Shown: piece by piece, positions 46,328 through 55,196 of the stretch
Numbering within the stretch: position 1 is the first letter of the stretch
Layout of the letters: each line of letters opens with the position of its first letter
Assembly (NCBI GenBank): GCA_018712785.1
Contig: DVGK01000061.1
Span: 1-64,000, forward strand
DNA length: 64,000 nucleotides
Reading direction: 5' to 3'
Origin: Candidatus Choladousia intestinavium
Lineage (GTDB): Bacteria > Bacillota > Clostridia > Lachnospirales > Lachnospiraceae
Made by a program: the position numbers and the translations under genes
The notes under the pieces: generated by a model
Database searches by the model: none
What the model saw: only the letters and a program-made list of their open reading frames with translations
Told to the model about the DNA's origin: nothing

Positions 46328-47250
46328 TTCAAAGAGTCCGCGCTTGCTTTCAGTTTCGCGATCTCCTCATCCGTCAGCTTCACATCCAGCTTGCCCTGCA
46401 CACCGTTGGGGCCTACCAGAGTAAGAACGCTCACACATACGTCATCAATGCCATACTCGCCGTGCAGCATGGAAGAAACCGTCATAACGGAATCAGAAGA
46501 AGCCATCAGTGTAGCACAAAGCTGGCATACGGAGGCAGATACCGCATAGAAGGTAGCGCCCTTTCTGGAAATAATCTGTCCGCCTGATTTGTGTACATAT
46601 TCGGTCATAGCCTCCTTGTCAAGGGGCGCGAATTCCTTTCCGTGCTTTTTCATCAGCTCAGGATAGTCATCTAAAGACGCGCCTGAAACGTCCGCGCAGG
46701 ACCAGGGAATAAAGGAAGTATCGCCATGCTCTCCAAACACATACGCGTGAATGTTCTTCTGAGCAATATCATAATGCTCGGACAGTCCGTAGCGGAGACG
46801 TGCCGTATCCAGGATTGTACCGGAACCAACGATCCGATTCTCCGGAATACCAGAGGTCTTGATAAATACATATGTCATAATATCTACAGGATTTGCAACG
46901 ATTACATACAGAGCCTCGGGAGCAACCGCTGTAATCTGAGGCGTAATGCTCTTCAGAATGTTTACGTTGGTCTGCGTCAGTTCAATTCTGGTCTGACCCG
47001 GCTTACGAGCGATACCGGAGGTAATGATTACAATGTCAGAACCCTTCGCGTCCTCATAATCGCCTGCGATGATAGAAATAGGAGTTCTGAAAAATGTACC
47101 CTGGGCGATATCCATAACCTCGCCTAATACTTTTTCTTTGTTAATATCGATCAAAACGATCTCTGATACGGAGTTGTCTTCCATTGCCAGTGTATACGCA
47201 ATTGTAGAACCAACACTTCCAGCTCCGATAATAGTAATTTTTCTGCCCAT
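46300..47250 (-). CDS. ldh: L-lactate dehydrogenase
   Basis: MGRKITIIGAGSVGSTIAYTLAM; GSGTILDTARLRYGLSEHY; VFGEHGDTSFIPWS; AAGGAGG before ATG 47250. Confidence 0.95.
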   Translation of the reverse strand: MGRKITIIGAGSVGSTIAYTLAMEDNSVSEIVLIDINKEKVLGEVMDIAQGTFFRTPISIIAGDYEDAKGSDIVIITSGIARKPGQTRIELTQTNVNILKSITPQITAVAPEALYVIVANPVDIMTYVFIKTSGIPENRIVGSGTILDTARLRYGLSEHYDIAQKNIHAYVFGEHGDTSFIPWSCADVSGASLDDYPELMKKHGKEFAPLDKEAMTEYVHKSGGQIISRKGATFYAVSASVCQLCATLMASSDSVMTVSSMLHGEYGIDDVCVSVLTLVGPNGVQGKLDVKLTDEEIAKLKASADSLKEVIRSIEI

Positions 47251-47293
47251 GTCTCTAGTCCTCCTTGACTTTAGTAAACTAACATTTTTCACT

Positions 47294-47331
47294 TTGTGAT
47301 TAATTTAACAACTTTTTCAGCAAATTGTCAA
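47294..47331 (-). promoter_or_regulatory. ldh promoter with overlapping Rex-like operator
   Basis: Minus strand: TTGACA (47326-47331) -17 bp- TTAAAT (47303-47308); TTGTTAAATTAATCACAA (47294-47311) resembles Rex box TTGTxAANNNNTTxACAA. Confidence 0.65.
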
Positions 47332-47417
47332 CCCCTATTCAGCATTTTTCTTAAGTTTTACATATCGTTTTCAGATTCAGGCTGTAAATATTGTCGGAAC
47401 TTCTGCTGTTTCCTTCC

Positions 47418-48146
47418 TCACTCTCCTGCATGCCGCAGTTTTCTGAGAATCCTTTTCTCCGCCCTGGAAACCTGAACCTGGGTCATGCCCAGGCGCTTCG
47501 CCACCTGAATCTGGGTCTGATCCTGGAAATACCTGAGGCGGATAATCTCCTGCTCCCGCTCGTCCAGAAGATTTAAAAGCTGGTTCAAAAGCATTCTGTT
47601 CAGGAGCTCCTCATTTCTGTCCTTCTTGTCCGGCAGACGGTCGGCCAGCAGAACCGGCGTCCCGTCCCCGCTGTAGATGGTCTGGCTCAGGGACTCTACC
47701 TCCGATACAGCTTCCATAGCCAGCACCAGCTCCTCCGGACAGAGTCCGGCTCTGCTGGCAATCTCTTCCACTGTAGCTTCCGAGCCTTTTTCCTTCTCAA
47801 TGGCTTCCCTGGCTCTGCTCGCCTTGGCCGCTGCCTCCTTATGCAGGCGGCTGACCTTAATCATTCCGTCATCCCGGAGAAACCGTCTGATTTCGCCGGT
47901 AATCATAGGAACCGCGTAAGTGGAAAAGCATACGCCAAAGGATGTATCAAAATGGTCAATGGCCTTCAGAAGCCCGATGCATCCAAGCTGTATCAGATCT
48001 TCCTTTTCGCAGCCCCTTCCCCGGAACCGGCGCACCACCGCGAATACAAGGCCCATGTTTTCTTCTACCAACTGTTCTCTGGCTTTTTTATCCCCTTCGT
48101 GTACCTGTTTAATTAACGCAAGGGTATGCTCCATCCGCCAGACCAC
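47418..48146 (-). CDS. sigF: RNA polymerase sporulation sigma factor SigF
   Basis: LVEENMGLVFAVVRRFRGRGCEKEDLIQLGCIGLLKAIDHFDTSFGVCFSTYAVPMITGEIRRFLRDDGMIKVSR; follows spoIIAB. Confidence 0.95.
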   Translation of the reverse strand: MVWRMEHTLALIKQVHEGDKKAREQLVEENMGLVFAVVRRFRGRGCEKEDLIQLGCIGLLKAIDHFDTSFGVCFSTYAVPMITGEIRRFLRDDGMIKVSRLHKEAAAKASRAREAIEKEKGSEATVEEIASRAGLCPEELVLAMEAVSEVESLSQTIYSGDGTPVLLADRLPDKKDRNEELLNRMLLNQLLNLLDEREQEIIRLRYFQDQTQIQVAKRLGMTQVQVSRAEKRILRKLRHAGE

Positions 48147-48586
48147 TACCTTTCAAATTTATTTTCCCGTCCGATCTGCCTGGTCATCGTTACGCAGGTG
48201 CCCTTCCCGACTTCCGAATCCACCTTCAGGGTATCCATAAACGCTTCCATAAACGCGAATCCCATACCGGCCCGGTCGCATTCTTCTTTCGTAGTAAACA
48301 TGGGTTCCATAGCTTTTGGGATATCTTCGATTCCCTTTCCCGTATCCAGGACCTTTACTTCCAGGGTCTGCCCCGTAATTCTGCATTCAACCACCACTTT
48401 TTTTACTGCTCCCTCATACCCATGGATGATGGCGTTTGTCACGGCCTCAGACACAGCCGTTTTTACGTCCGCCACCTCTTCCAGAGTGGGATTGAGCTGT
48501 GTCATAAAGGCTGCCACAGCCACCCGGACAAACCCTTCATTGCAGGAGCGGCTGTCAAACTCCAGTCTCATCTCATTTTGCTGCAT
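48146..48586 (-). CDS. spoIIAB: Anti-sigma F factor
   Basis: NEMRLEFDSRSCNEGFVRVAVAAFMTQLNPTLEEVADVKTAVSEAVTNAIIHGY; HATPase motifs. Confidence 0.95.
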   Translation of the reverse strand: MQQNEMRLEFDSRSCNEGFVRVAVAAFMTQLNPTLEEVADVKTAVSEAVTNAIIHGYEGAVKKVVVECRITGQTLEVKVLDTGKGIEDIPKAMEPMFTTKEECDRAGMGFAFMEAFMDTLKVDSEVGKGTCVTMTRQIGRENKFER

Positions 48587-48599
48587 GTATCTCTCCCCC

Positions 48600-48935
48600 T
48601 TATAATAAATTTAAGCGCTGCGGCATACCTTCATAAATGTCGATCACTTTATATACCCCCGATAGGGTCAGTATTCTGCGCATTCTTTCATTGACTCGGA
48701 CAGCGATAACCGTTCCACCCATAAAGCGCATGGTTTTATATCTCCCCATAATCATCCCGACTCCGGAGCTGTCCATAAAATCCGTCTGTTCAAAATCAAA
48801 CACCATACGCCGGATGTTTTTTCTTCGCAGAATCCGGTCTGCCTCATACTGTATTCCCTCTGCATTATGATGATCGATCTCCGCCGGAAGGTGAATGGTA
48901 AGGGTGGTCCCGGCAATCTCAAATGGCTGTCTCAT
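48600..48935 (-). CDS. spoIIAA: Anti-sigma F factor antagonist
   Basis: LTIHLPAEIDHHNAEGIQYEADRIL...MVFDFEQTDFMDSSGVGMIMGRYK STAS domain. Confidence 0.95.
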   Translation of the reverse strand: MRQPFEIAGTTLTIHLPAEIDHHNAEGIQYEADRILRRKNIRRMVFDFEQTDFMDSSGVGMIMGRYKTMRFMGGTVIAVRVNERMRRILTLSGVYKVIDIYEGMPQRLNLL

Positions 48936-49116
48936 AATTCTGTTCCCCCTTAGATTAAAAATTTGTCATCGTTCTCTCCCGAAAATCTTTTTATACCGAA
49001 CAACAGAAAGCACGCTCTGCAGACGTTTTATTGTCATGTATAAAAAAACAGAGAGCGCACGGTTTCTTTTGCCGCGCACCCCCTGCTCCGGGGTTTTTCA
49101 CCTGTATCTCCCGCTT

Positions 49117-50706
49117 CTAATAGATTGTAATGGCGTTTCCGTCACCTGTATTCGCAGTTTCCGCGCCGGACGTATCGGTGCCGGAAGCGTTCGTCTCGCT
49201 CTGTCCTGTGCTCTGGCCGCCGGTTCCCTCCGCGTTCTGTCCCGTAGCGGCATCGCCCAGTCCGCTGATGTCCGCCGCACCTGTAACATCCTGCTGGGTC
49301 CCTGAGGTATCTCCTACAATGTAAGACTGTACCTCTGCCGCCCGATCCGGGTAGTATGTAATAAACTGATTAAAAATTGTGTCAGACTGATCGTAATTCC
49401 CCAGATTATAATACGCGAACCCCAGATAAAACAGCGCCTGAGCGTAATTGGAATTCTCTCGGTTCGGGTCCGCGTCCACCGCCTGCTGAAGCTGAGTTGC
49501 CGCTGTGGAGTAATCTCCGTTGGCATATGCCTGGGTTCCTGCCGTATAGTACTCATTGAAAAGACTGCTCTGCACCGCCCCGCTTAAGCTGTCATAAAGG
49601 GTCTTCGCGTTCCCCTCAAAGTCATCAGCGTTCAGAGAGGTAATCATACTGGCCGCTGTAGACTGATCTCCGCTGATGTACAGATTCGCGATAGCCAGCA
49701 GGTCATCGTAGCTCTGCACCTGGCTGCTGGCATCCTCCTGCTCCTGCTGGGCCGACTCCACCTGCTGCAGATATCCGTCGATCTCTTCCTCCAGCTCCTG
49801 TACTCTGGCTGACTCCGAAGCAAGCTTCGTATTGGCGTCTGTCACCTGCTGGTTGGCCTGGTCGTTTACTGCCTGTCGGTTGGCCGGCACTACCAGAAAC
49901 CATACAATGGCGCCGCCCAGAAGAAGCCCCAGAATAATATTAATAAAAGTGGCTATGGTGGAGCTGTCCCGGAAAGTAGTGGGCTGAATAATCATCTCCG
50001 TTCCGCTCATATACCGCAGAGTTCCGGAAATTCCTCTTTCTTCCTGCTCCCGCTCGTACTTTTTATGGCGCCGGCTCAGATTCGTACTCTTCCCCGTAAC
50101 CTCCTCGATTTCCTGCAGATACCGCAGGGTGGTGGTATTCGTGGTGTCGATCTGCGCCGTTTTTTTCAAAAGACGTCTGGCCCGCTCATACTCCTGCCGT
50201 TTCATGTAGAGAAGCGCCAGAAGCTGATACGCCTTCACCAGCTTGGGATTCTGGCTGATTACTTTCTTCAACTGGATAATGGCCATATCCTCGTTATCTT
50301 CTCTGCAGTACATGACAGACTGATTGTACTTGCGGATGGTCTGGTTCATTACATCCAGCCTGTTTTTGTTGGACTGAAGCATGTCGATATAGTGATCTGC
50401 CAGGTTGTCTTCTGATTTCATATTTTTGCTGACTACCCACTCACAAAGAGCGCTGACCGCCTCTCCGATTTCAAAATAGCACAGCCCCAGCAGATTTCTG
50501 GCGTCAATATTTTCTTTGTTGAACTTCAGACTCCTCTTCAGACAGGCAATGGCCCCGTCCATATCCCGAATCTTCGCTTTCTCCAGGCCCTGATTGTACA
50601 GCAGATTGGAAATCCGCATAATGCGCTTCTGGATCGTTATATCCGCGCCGCATCCGGGACAGTAATCAATGGCAGCAAGAGGGGTATTGCAGTAAACACA
50701 TCTCAT
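49117..50706 (-). CDS. Zinc-ribbon / TPR / single-TM / coiled-coil / TPR protein
   Basis: CVYCNTPLAAIDYCPGC; TPRs ~40-200; TM IATFINIILGLLLGGAIVWFLVV; coiled coil; second TPR pair; Gly/Ser/Thr/Ala tail. Confidence 0.75.
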   Translation of the reverse strand: MRCVYCNTPLAAIDYCPGCGADITIQKRIMRISNLLYNQGLEKAKIRDMDGAIACLKRSLKFNKENIDARNLLGLCYFEIGEAVSALCEWVVSKNMKSEDNLADHYIDMLQSNKNRLDVMNQTIRKYNQSVMYCREDNEDMAIIQLKKVISQNPKLVKAYQLLALLYMKRQEYERARRLLKKTAQIDTTNTTTLRYLQEIEEVTGKSTNLSRRHKKYEREQEERGISGTLRYMSGTEMIIQPTTFRDSSTIATFINIILGLLLGGAIVWFLVVPANRQAVNDQANQQVTDANTKLASESARVQELEEEIDGYLQQVESAQQEQEDASSQVQSYDDLLAIANLYISGDQSTAASMITSLNADDFEGNAKTLYDSLSGAVQSSLFNEYYTAGTQAYANGDYSTAATQLQQAVDADPNRENSNYAQALFYLGFAYYNLGNYDQSDTIFNQFITYYPDRAAEVQSYIVGDTSGTQQDVTGAADISGLGDAATGQNAEGTGGQSTGQSETNASGTDTSGAETANTGDGNAITIY

Positions 50707-50714
50707 CCTATCCC

Positions 50715-50861
50715 CTACTTTCTGTTCTTCCGTTCTTCTTTCAGCATTTCCTTCAGTATATCTGTTACGTCTGTAAGATCCCGGCTGTAAATGGCATCCT
50801 CCGCCTCATTTACATCCATACTGGGATGGTATTTCTTTAATTCCTCTTCATAATTAATCAT
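50715..50861 (-). CDS. Small acidic hypothetical protein (48 aa)
   Basis: MINYEEELKKYHPSMDVNEAEDAIYSRDLTDVTDILKEMLKEERKNRK; GGAGGAGAGG RBS upstream; between folC and TPR gene. Confidence 0.55.
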   Translation of the reverse strand: MINYEEELKKYHPSMDVNEAEDAIYSRDLTDVTDILKEMLKEERKNRK

Positions 50862-50962
50862 CTGTACCTCTCCTCCTGCCCTTTTTCTCCTAAGGGCTGC
50901 TGCAGTCAGCCGCGCGTCCAATACCTCTGCCGCCATGCCGCAGCCGGCCGGACTGCCGCGGA

Positions 50963-52285
50963 TTACTCTCCCCGGCGCATCTTAAGAAGCACGGATTTAA
51001 TCTCTCCCACCAGATACAGAGAGCCTGCACAGAACAGCATACTCTCCCCCCGCTGCTTAAGCGCCTTCTTAAATGCTTTTTCTACATCCGTCTCCACGTA
51101 TACCGGAGCCTTAGTATGCCTGGAAAATTCCCTGCCAAGTTTGGCGGCCGGTACCTGTCGGTAGCCTCCCACCTCCGTAACGACTACAAAGGAGAGATCC
51201 ACCGCCTGGCAGACAGTCTCGATCATTTTCTCATGTTCTTTGTCCGATACAGCGGAAAATAAAAGGGAAACCGGCATACGTTCCCGGACGCTTTTCACTG
51301 TATGGATCAGTTCCCGGATCCCATCCTCATTGTGGGCTCCGTCCAGGACAACCCCCGGCAGCACCGTCTCCATCCGTCCGGCCCAACGGGTATTCAGGAT
51401 TCCCGCAGCTGCGGTCTCATCCGAGATCTCCTTTTCCGGATCCAGAGCCCGCAGAGCGGTCAGGGCCAGCGTACTGTTTACCACCTGGTACTCTGCCAGA
51501 TAAGGTACGGTTACCCGCATACGCTCATAATACCTGTTATTAAGAATAAAATCAATGCTTTTATCCGTTTTTGAACAGATTCGCCACATGGATGCGTCGC
51601 AGGCATGCTGAGGGGCATGCTTCTTTTGGGCCTCCTGCCGGATGACTGCGGCTGTCGCCTCATTTCTGGCATCATAGACCACTGGGACTCCCTCTTTAAT
51701 AATTCCCGCCTTCTCCCAGGCAATCTTCTCCAGTGTGTTGCCCAGATATTCCATATGATCCATCCCGATGGTGGTAATCACAGTGACGGCCGGATGTTCC
51801 ACCAGATTTGTGGCATCCAGCCTTCCTCCAAGTCCCGTCTCAAGCACCAGGTATTCCACCCTGGCTTCTCTGAAAAGAAGCAGACCTACTGCAAAAAGAA
51901 GCTCAAAATAGGCCGGATGGTAAAACCCGTCCTTCTCCATCTCGTCCACCGCGCGTTTAACCCTGGCAAAAGCACCGGCAAAGGCCTCTCTTCCCACCTG
52001 TTCTCCCTGAATCACAATCCGTTCCGTAATCTCGACCAGATGGGGTGACGTAAACAGCCCTGTCTTTTTTCCGGCCCGCGTCAGAATTGATGCCAGAAAG
52101 GCGCAGACAGAGCCTTTTCCGTTGGTTCCCGCCACATGGATGACTTTCATTTCTCTCTGGGGATAACCCAGCCGCTTTAAAAGCTCCCAGGTATTCTCCG
52201 GTTTATTTTTCTTGGCAAACTTTGGAATTGACTCTATATACTCTACAGCTTGCTCATAAGTAAATTTATCTGTCTGTGTCTCCAT
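50963..52285 (-). CDS. folC: Folylpolyglutamate synthase/dihydrofolate synthase
   Basis: KVIHVAGTNGKGSVCAFLASIL; TGLFTSPHLVEITERI; VLDGAHNEDGIREL. Confidence 0.95.
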   Translation of the reverse strand: METQTDKFTYEQAVEYIESIPKFAKKNKPENTWELLKRLGYPQREMKVIHVAGTNGKGSVCAFLASILTRAGKKTGLFTSPHLVEITERIVIQGEQVGREAFAGAFARVKRAVDEMEKDGFYHPAYFELLFAVGLLLFREARVEYLVLETGLGGRLDATNLVEHPAVTVITTIGMDHMEYLGNTLEKIAWEKAGIIKEGVPVVYDARNEATAAVIRQEAQKKHAPQHACDASMWRICSKTDKSIDFILNNRYYERMRVTVPYLAEYQVVNSTLALTALRALDPEKEISDETAAAGILNTRWAGRMETVLPGVVLDGAHNEDGIRELIHTVKSVRERMPVSLLFSAVSDKEHEKMIETVCQAVDLSFVVVTEVGGYRQVPAAKLGREFSRHTKAPVYVETDVEKAFKKALKQRGESMLFCAGSLYLVGEIKSVLLKMRRGE

Positions 52286-52653
52286 ATTTCCTCCCTGCGA
52301 ATACCGCCTGTCCTGGTTAAATTCCCCGCGGCAATCAGCGGGGTATAAGCGCCAGAGTTTTCCTATCCCGCAGCCGGAAAAGGCAGCCCGGACTGCGGCC
52401 GTCCAGCTCCCTGCCGGCTGGAATAAGCCGGCGCGGCATTCTGCTGTACAATAACAAATAGCATTTTTAGACTCCCAGCTGATATACTATACCACAGAGC
52501 CTTCACCTTTCAAGCAGTTTTTTTCGCAAAATCCGCCCCTTTTCTTTTTCCGGACGTCTGACGTCCTTCTGCCTGGAGCTTTTTGCCGTTGGCTTCCCGG
52601 AATTTCCAATCCCTTATGAAATCCTTAATATTGCGTATCATTGTTTGTTTTTA

Positions 52654-52682
52654 TGGACAGTTTCGGAGAGCTATGATATAAT
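52654..52682 (+). promoter_or_regulatory. Sigma-A-type promoter for the 52730 gene
   Basis: TGGACA (52654-52659), 17-bp spacer, TGA-TATAAT extended -10 (52677-52682). Confidence 0.65.
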
Positions 52683-52729
52683 TACAGTGATTTTAAATCA
52701 TTTTACCTACAGAAAGGAATTGGGGAATT

Positions 52730-53824
52730 ATGAAAAAGAAACTGTTAGTTGGACTCTTATCACTTGGAATGATTTCGCTTCTCAGCGGATTTGACAGCGC
52801 TCAGACGGCTGATTCTGTTCTGGACAGCATGCAGCAGGCTTCTGCTGAAGCAGACAACATGAGCATGGAGATGGCCATGAATCTGGATCTGGGCGTTGAT
52901 GTAGGAGACGGCACCACCACCTCCACCATCGCGGTTGCCATGGACGGCGGCTTCAAGGTAGACTATATCCTCAGCCCCCTCTCCATGATGATGGACGGCT
53001 CTTTCTCCATGTCAGCCATGGGCCAGAATCAGGATATGTCCATGACCATGTACATGGTGACCAATGAGGACGGCCAGGTAGACTCCTACGTTTACACAGA
53101 GGATTCCACCACAGGTGAATCCGGCTGGACGCACAGCTCCGCAGATATGGGCATGGATCTTGACGCTCTCATGGAAATGCAGAGCAGCATCACAGCCGCT
53201 GACTATGCGGAGTGGGGCCTTACCTTTGAGCTGGCTCCGGAAGCTGCGGATGTAAACGGAACAGAATGCTATCTCTTAACTACCTCCATTGATTCCACTA
53301 CTCTGTCCACGATGATCGATAAAGTAGCGGAACTCAGCGGAGAAGCGATTTCTGACGAAGATATGGCTACCATTGATCAGGGGCTTGCTTTCCTGGATGG
53401 TCTTGTGATGAATATTGAGTATTATGTAGATACGGCTACTTATCTTCCCATCCAGATGCATATGGATTTCGACGGCACCGACCTCAGCGCCATCAATTCT
53501 CTGATCGCCGCTTCCATGGGCGACGCTGCAGAGGGTACTACGGTAGCCGTAAATCTTAATAACCTCTCCATTGACGCCACTATGAGCTATGGAGATGTTG
53601 CTGAGATTACCGTTCCTCAGGAGGCCATTGACAATGCGGTAGAAGCAGATGAGACAGAAAGCCTGGCAACCTATGAGGATGTCATTTCCGGTACAACAGA
53701 TGAAACAGCTGCCGCAGAGACCACAGCAGAAACGGCTGCAGAAACTGAGACGGCTGCTACTGAAGCCGCAGCAACTGAGACTGCCGCTTCTGAGACAACA
53801 GCTACAGAGGTTGTGGTCGAGTAA
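52730..53824 (+). CDS. Exported Met-rich DUF6612-like hypothetical protein with Thr/Ala/Glu-rich tail
   Basis: Signal peptide MKKKLLVGLLSLGMISLLSGF; MSMEMAMNLDL... strands; tail TAAAETTAETAAETETAATEAAATETAASETTATE. Confidence 0.7.
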   Translation: MKKKLLVGLLSLGMISLLSGFDSAQTADSVLDSMQQASAEADNMSMEMAMNLDLGVDVGDGTTTSTIAVAMDGGFKVDYILSPLSMMMDGSFSMSAMGQNQDMSMTMYMVTNEDGQVDSYVYTEDSTTGESGWTHSSADMGMDLDALMEMQSSITAADYAEWGLTFELAPEAADVNGTECYLLTTSIDSTTLSTMIDKVAELSGEAISDEDMATIDQGLAFLDGLVMNIEYYVDTATYLPIQMHMDFDGTDLSAINSLIAASMGDAAEGTTVAVNLNNLSIDATMSYGDVAEITVPQEAIDNAVEADETESLATYEDVISGTTDETAAAETTAETAAETETAATEAAATETAASETTATEVVVE

Positions 53825-53935
53825 AGAATAGAAAGCACACTTGGCAAACCTTCTGTTGTTATAGCTCAAATACTACCCCACAAGCGCGGGAATAGAGCTT
53901 CGTCTCGTTAAAAACAGAATTCTTTTACATGAACT

Positions 53936-53965
53936 GCCGCACAGTTTCTTCCGAAGCTGTGCGGT
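53936..53965 (+). terminator. Probable terminator of the 52730 gene
   Basis: TGCCGCACAG...CTGTGCGGTA stem followed by AAATTTATCTTTT. Confidence 0.6.
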
Positions 53966-54004
53966 AAAATTTATCTTTTCAGTATCATCATTTGGAGTTT
54001 AAAA

Positions 54005-55195
54005 ATGGCCGCAGTCCTTCTTTCACCTTTTTATCTTTTATTAAACTATTACCTGCTGCGCCGGATGCTTCTCTGGTTCTCCACTTTGAACGAATTCCTG
54101 GGACGCGTTTGGTTTGTGGCGCCTTTTACCCTTCTGTTTCTTCTGCTGGTGTTCTCACCTCTGGCAGCCGCCTTTACAAAAGGCAGAGCAAAGGCCGTTG
54201 CCCAGCGAATCTGCAATTACTGGCTGGGAATTCTGATGTATTTACTGATCTTTTTGCTGCTGGCCGATCTGGCAGCTCTGATCTTTCGCCTTTTTCGCCA
54301 TCAGCCTGTATTTTCAAATCCCTCCAGAGGCGTGATTCGAATCGGAGGCGGGATTGTGTTTCTGGCCGTTCTCTCTTTTTCCGGATATGGAATTTTCCAC
54401 GCCAGACACTTAAAGACGGTCCATTACCAGATCTCTCTCTCTAAAAAATCTCCCCTGCCTTCGCTGAAGATCGCCCTGGCCGCCGATTTTCACCTGGGTT
54501 ATAACACCGGCAGAAATCAGATGCAGCGCCTGGTCAGAAAAATCAACAAAATGCATCCGGATCTCATTGTGTTTGCCGGAGATATTTTTGACAATGACTT
54601 TGATGCCATCCCGCATCCGGATCGATTAATCCATGCCTTTCAGGAGCTGAAAAGTACGTACGGCACCTATGCCTGCTGGGGGAATCATGATATCTCTGAA
54701 GTGATTCTGGCTGGCTTTACATTTTCTTCCGGAAAATCTCCCCATACCAGCGATCCCCGGATGAACGCCTTTTTAAAATCCTCAGGCATCCGTCTTCTGG
54801 AGGATGAGACGCTTCTGATTGACGACGCTTTTTACCTCGCCGGCCGCCTGGACGCTTCCTGTCAGGAAAAAAGCGGAATCATCCGGCTTACGCCCACAGA
54901 ACTTCTCTCTTCCCTGAAAAAAGAAAAGCCGGTGATCATCATAGATCACCAGCCTTCTCAGTTAAAAGAATTGTCAGAGGCAGGCGCCGATCTGGTCCTC
55001 TCCGGCCACACCCATGACGGCCAGCTTTTCCCCGGGAATCTTACCACCAGAATCGGCTGGGAAAACTCCCGTGGGCTCCTTACCAAGGGGAAAATGACCA
55101 GCATCGTCACCTCCGGCGCAGGCGTCTGGGGCCCCGCCATGAGGGTCGGTACCTGCAGTGAGGTAGTGGAGATTACAGTGAAATTTCTGCCGTAA
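54005..55195 (+). CDS. Membrane-anchored metallophosphoesterase
   Basis: IALAADFHLGYNTGRNQM; VFAGDIFDNDFDAI; CWGNHDISE; VLSGHTHDGQLFPG. Confidence 0.92.
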   Translation: MAAVLLSPFYLLLNYYLLRRMLLWFSTLNEFLGRVWFVAPFTLLFLLLVFSPLAAAFTKGRAKAVAQRICNYWLGILMYLLIFLLLADLAALIFRLFRHQPVFSNPSRGVIRIGGGIVFLAVLSFSGYGIFHARHLKTVHYQISLSKKSPLPSLKIALAADFHLGYNTGRNQMQRLVRKINKMHPDLIVFAGDIFDNDFDAIPHPDRLIHAFQELKSTYGTYACWGNHDISEVILAGFTFSSGKSPHTSDPRMNAFLKSSGIRLLEDETLLIDDAFYLAGRLDASCQEKSGIIRLTPTELLSSLKKEKPVIIIDHQPSQLKELSEAGADLVLSGHTHDGQLFPGNLTTRIGWENSRGLLTKGKMTSIVTSGAGVWGPAMRVGTCSEVVEITVKFLP

Positions 55196-55196
55196 C

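Noticed and set aside
52323-52440. GC-rich inverted repeats in the folC to 52730 intergenic region as a mobile-element remnant
   Set aside because: Short palindromes (CCCCGC...GCGGGG; GCCGGC...) lack terminal repeats, target duplications or transposase; more likely leader/terminator structure.
53850-53885. TGTTGTTATAGCTCAAATACTACC resembling a CRISPR repeat or anti-repeat
   Set aside because: Single copy, no cas genes or second repeat nearby.
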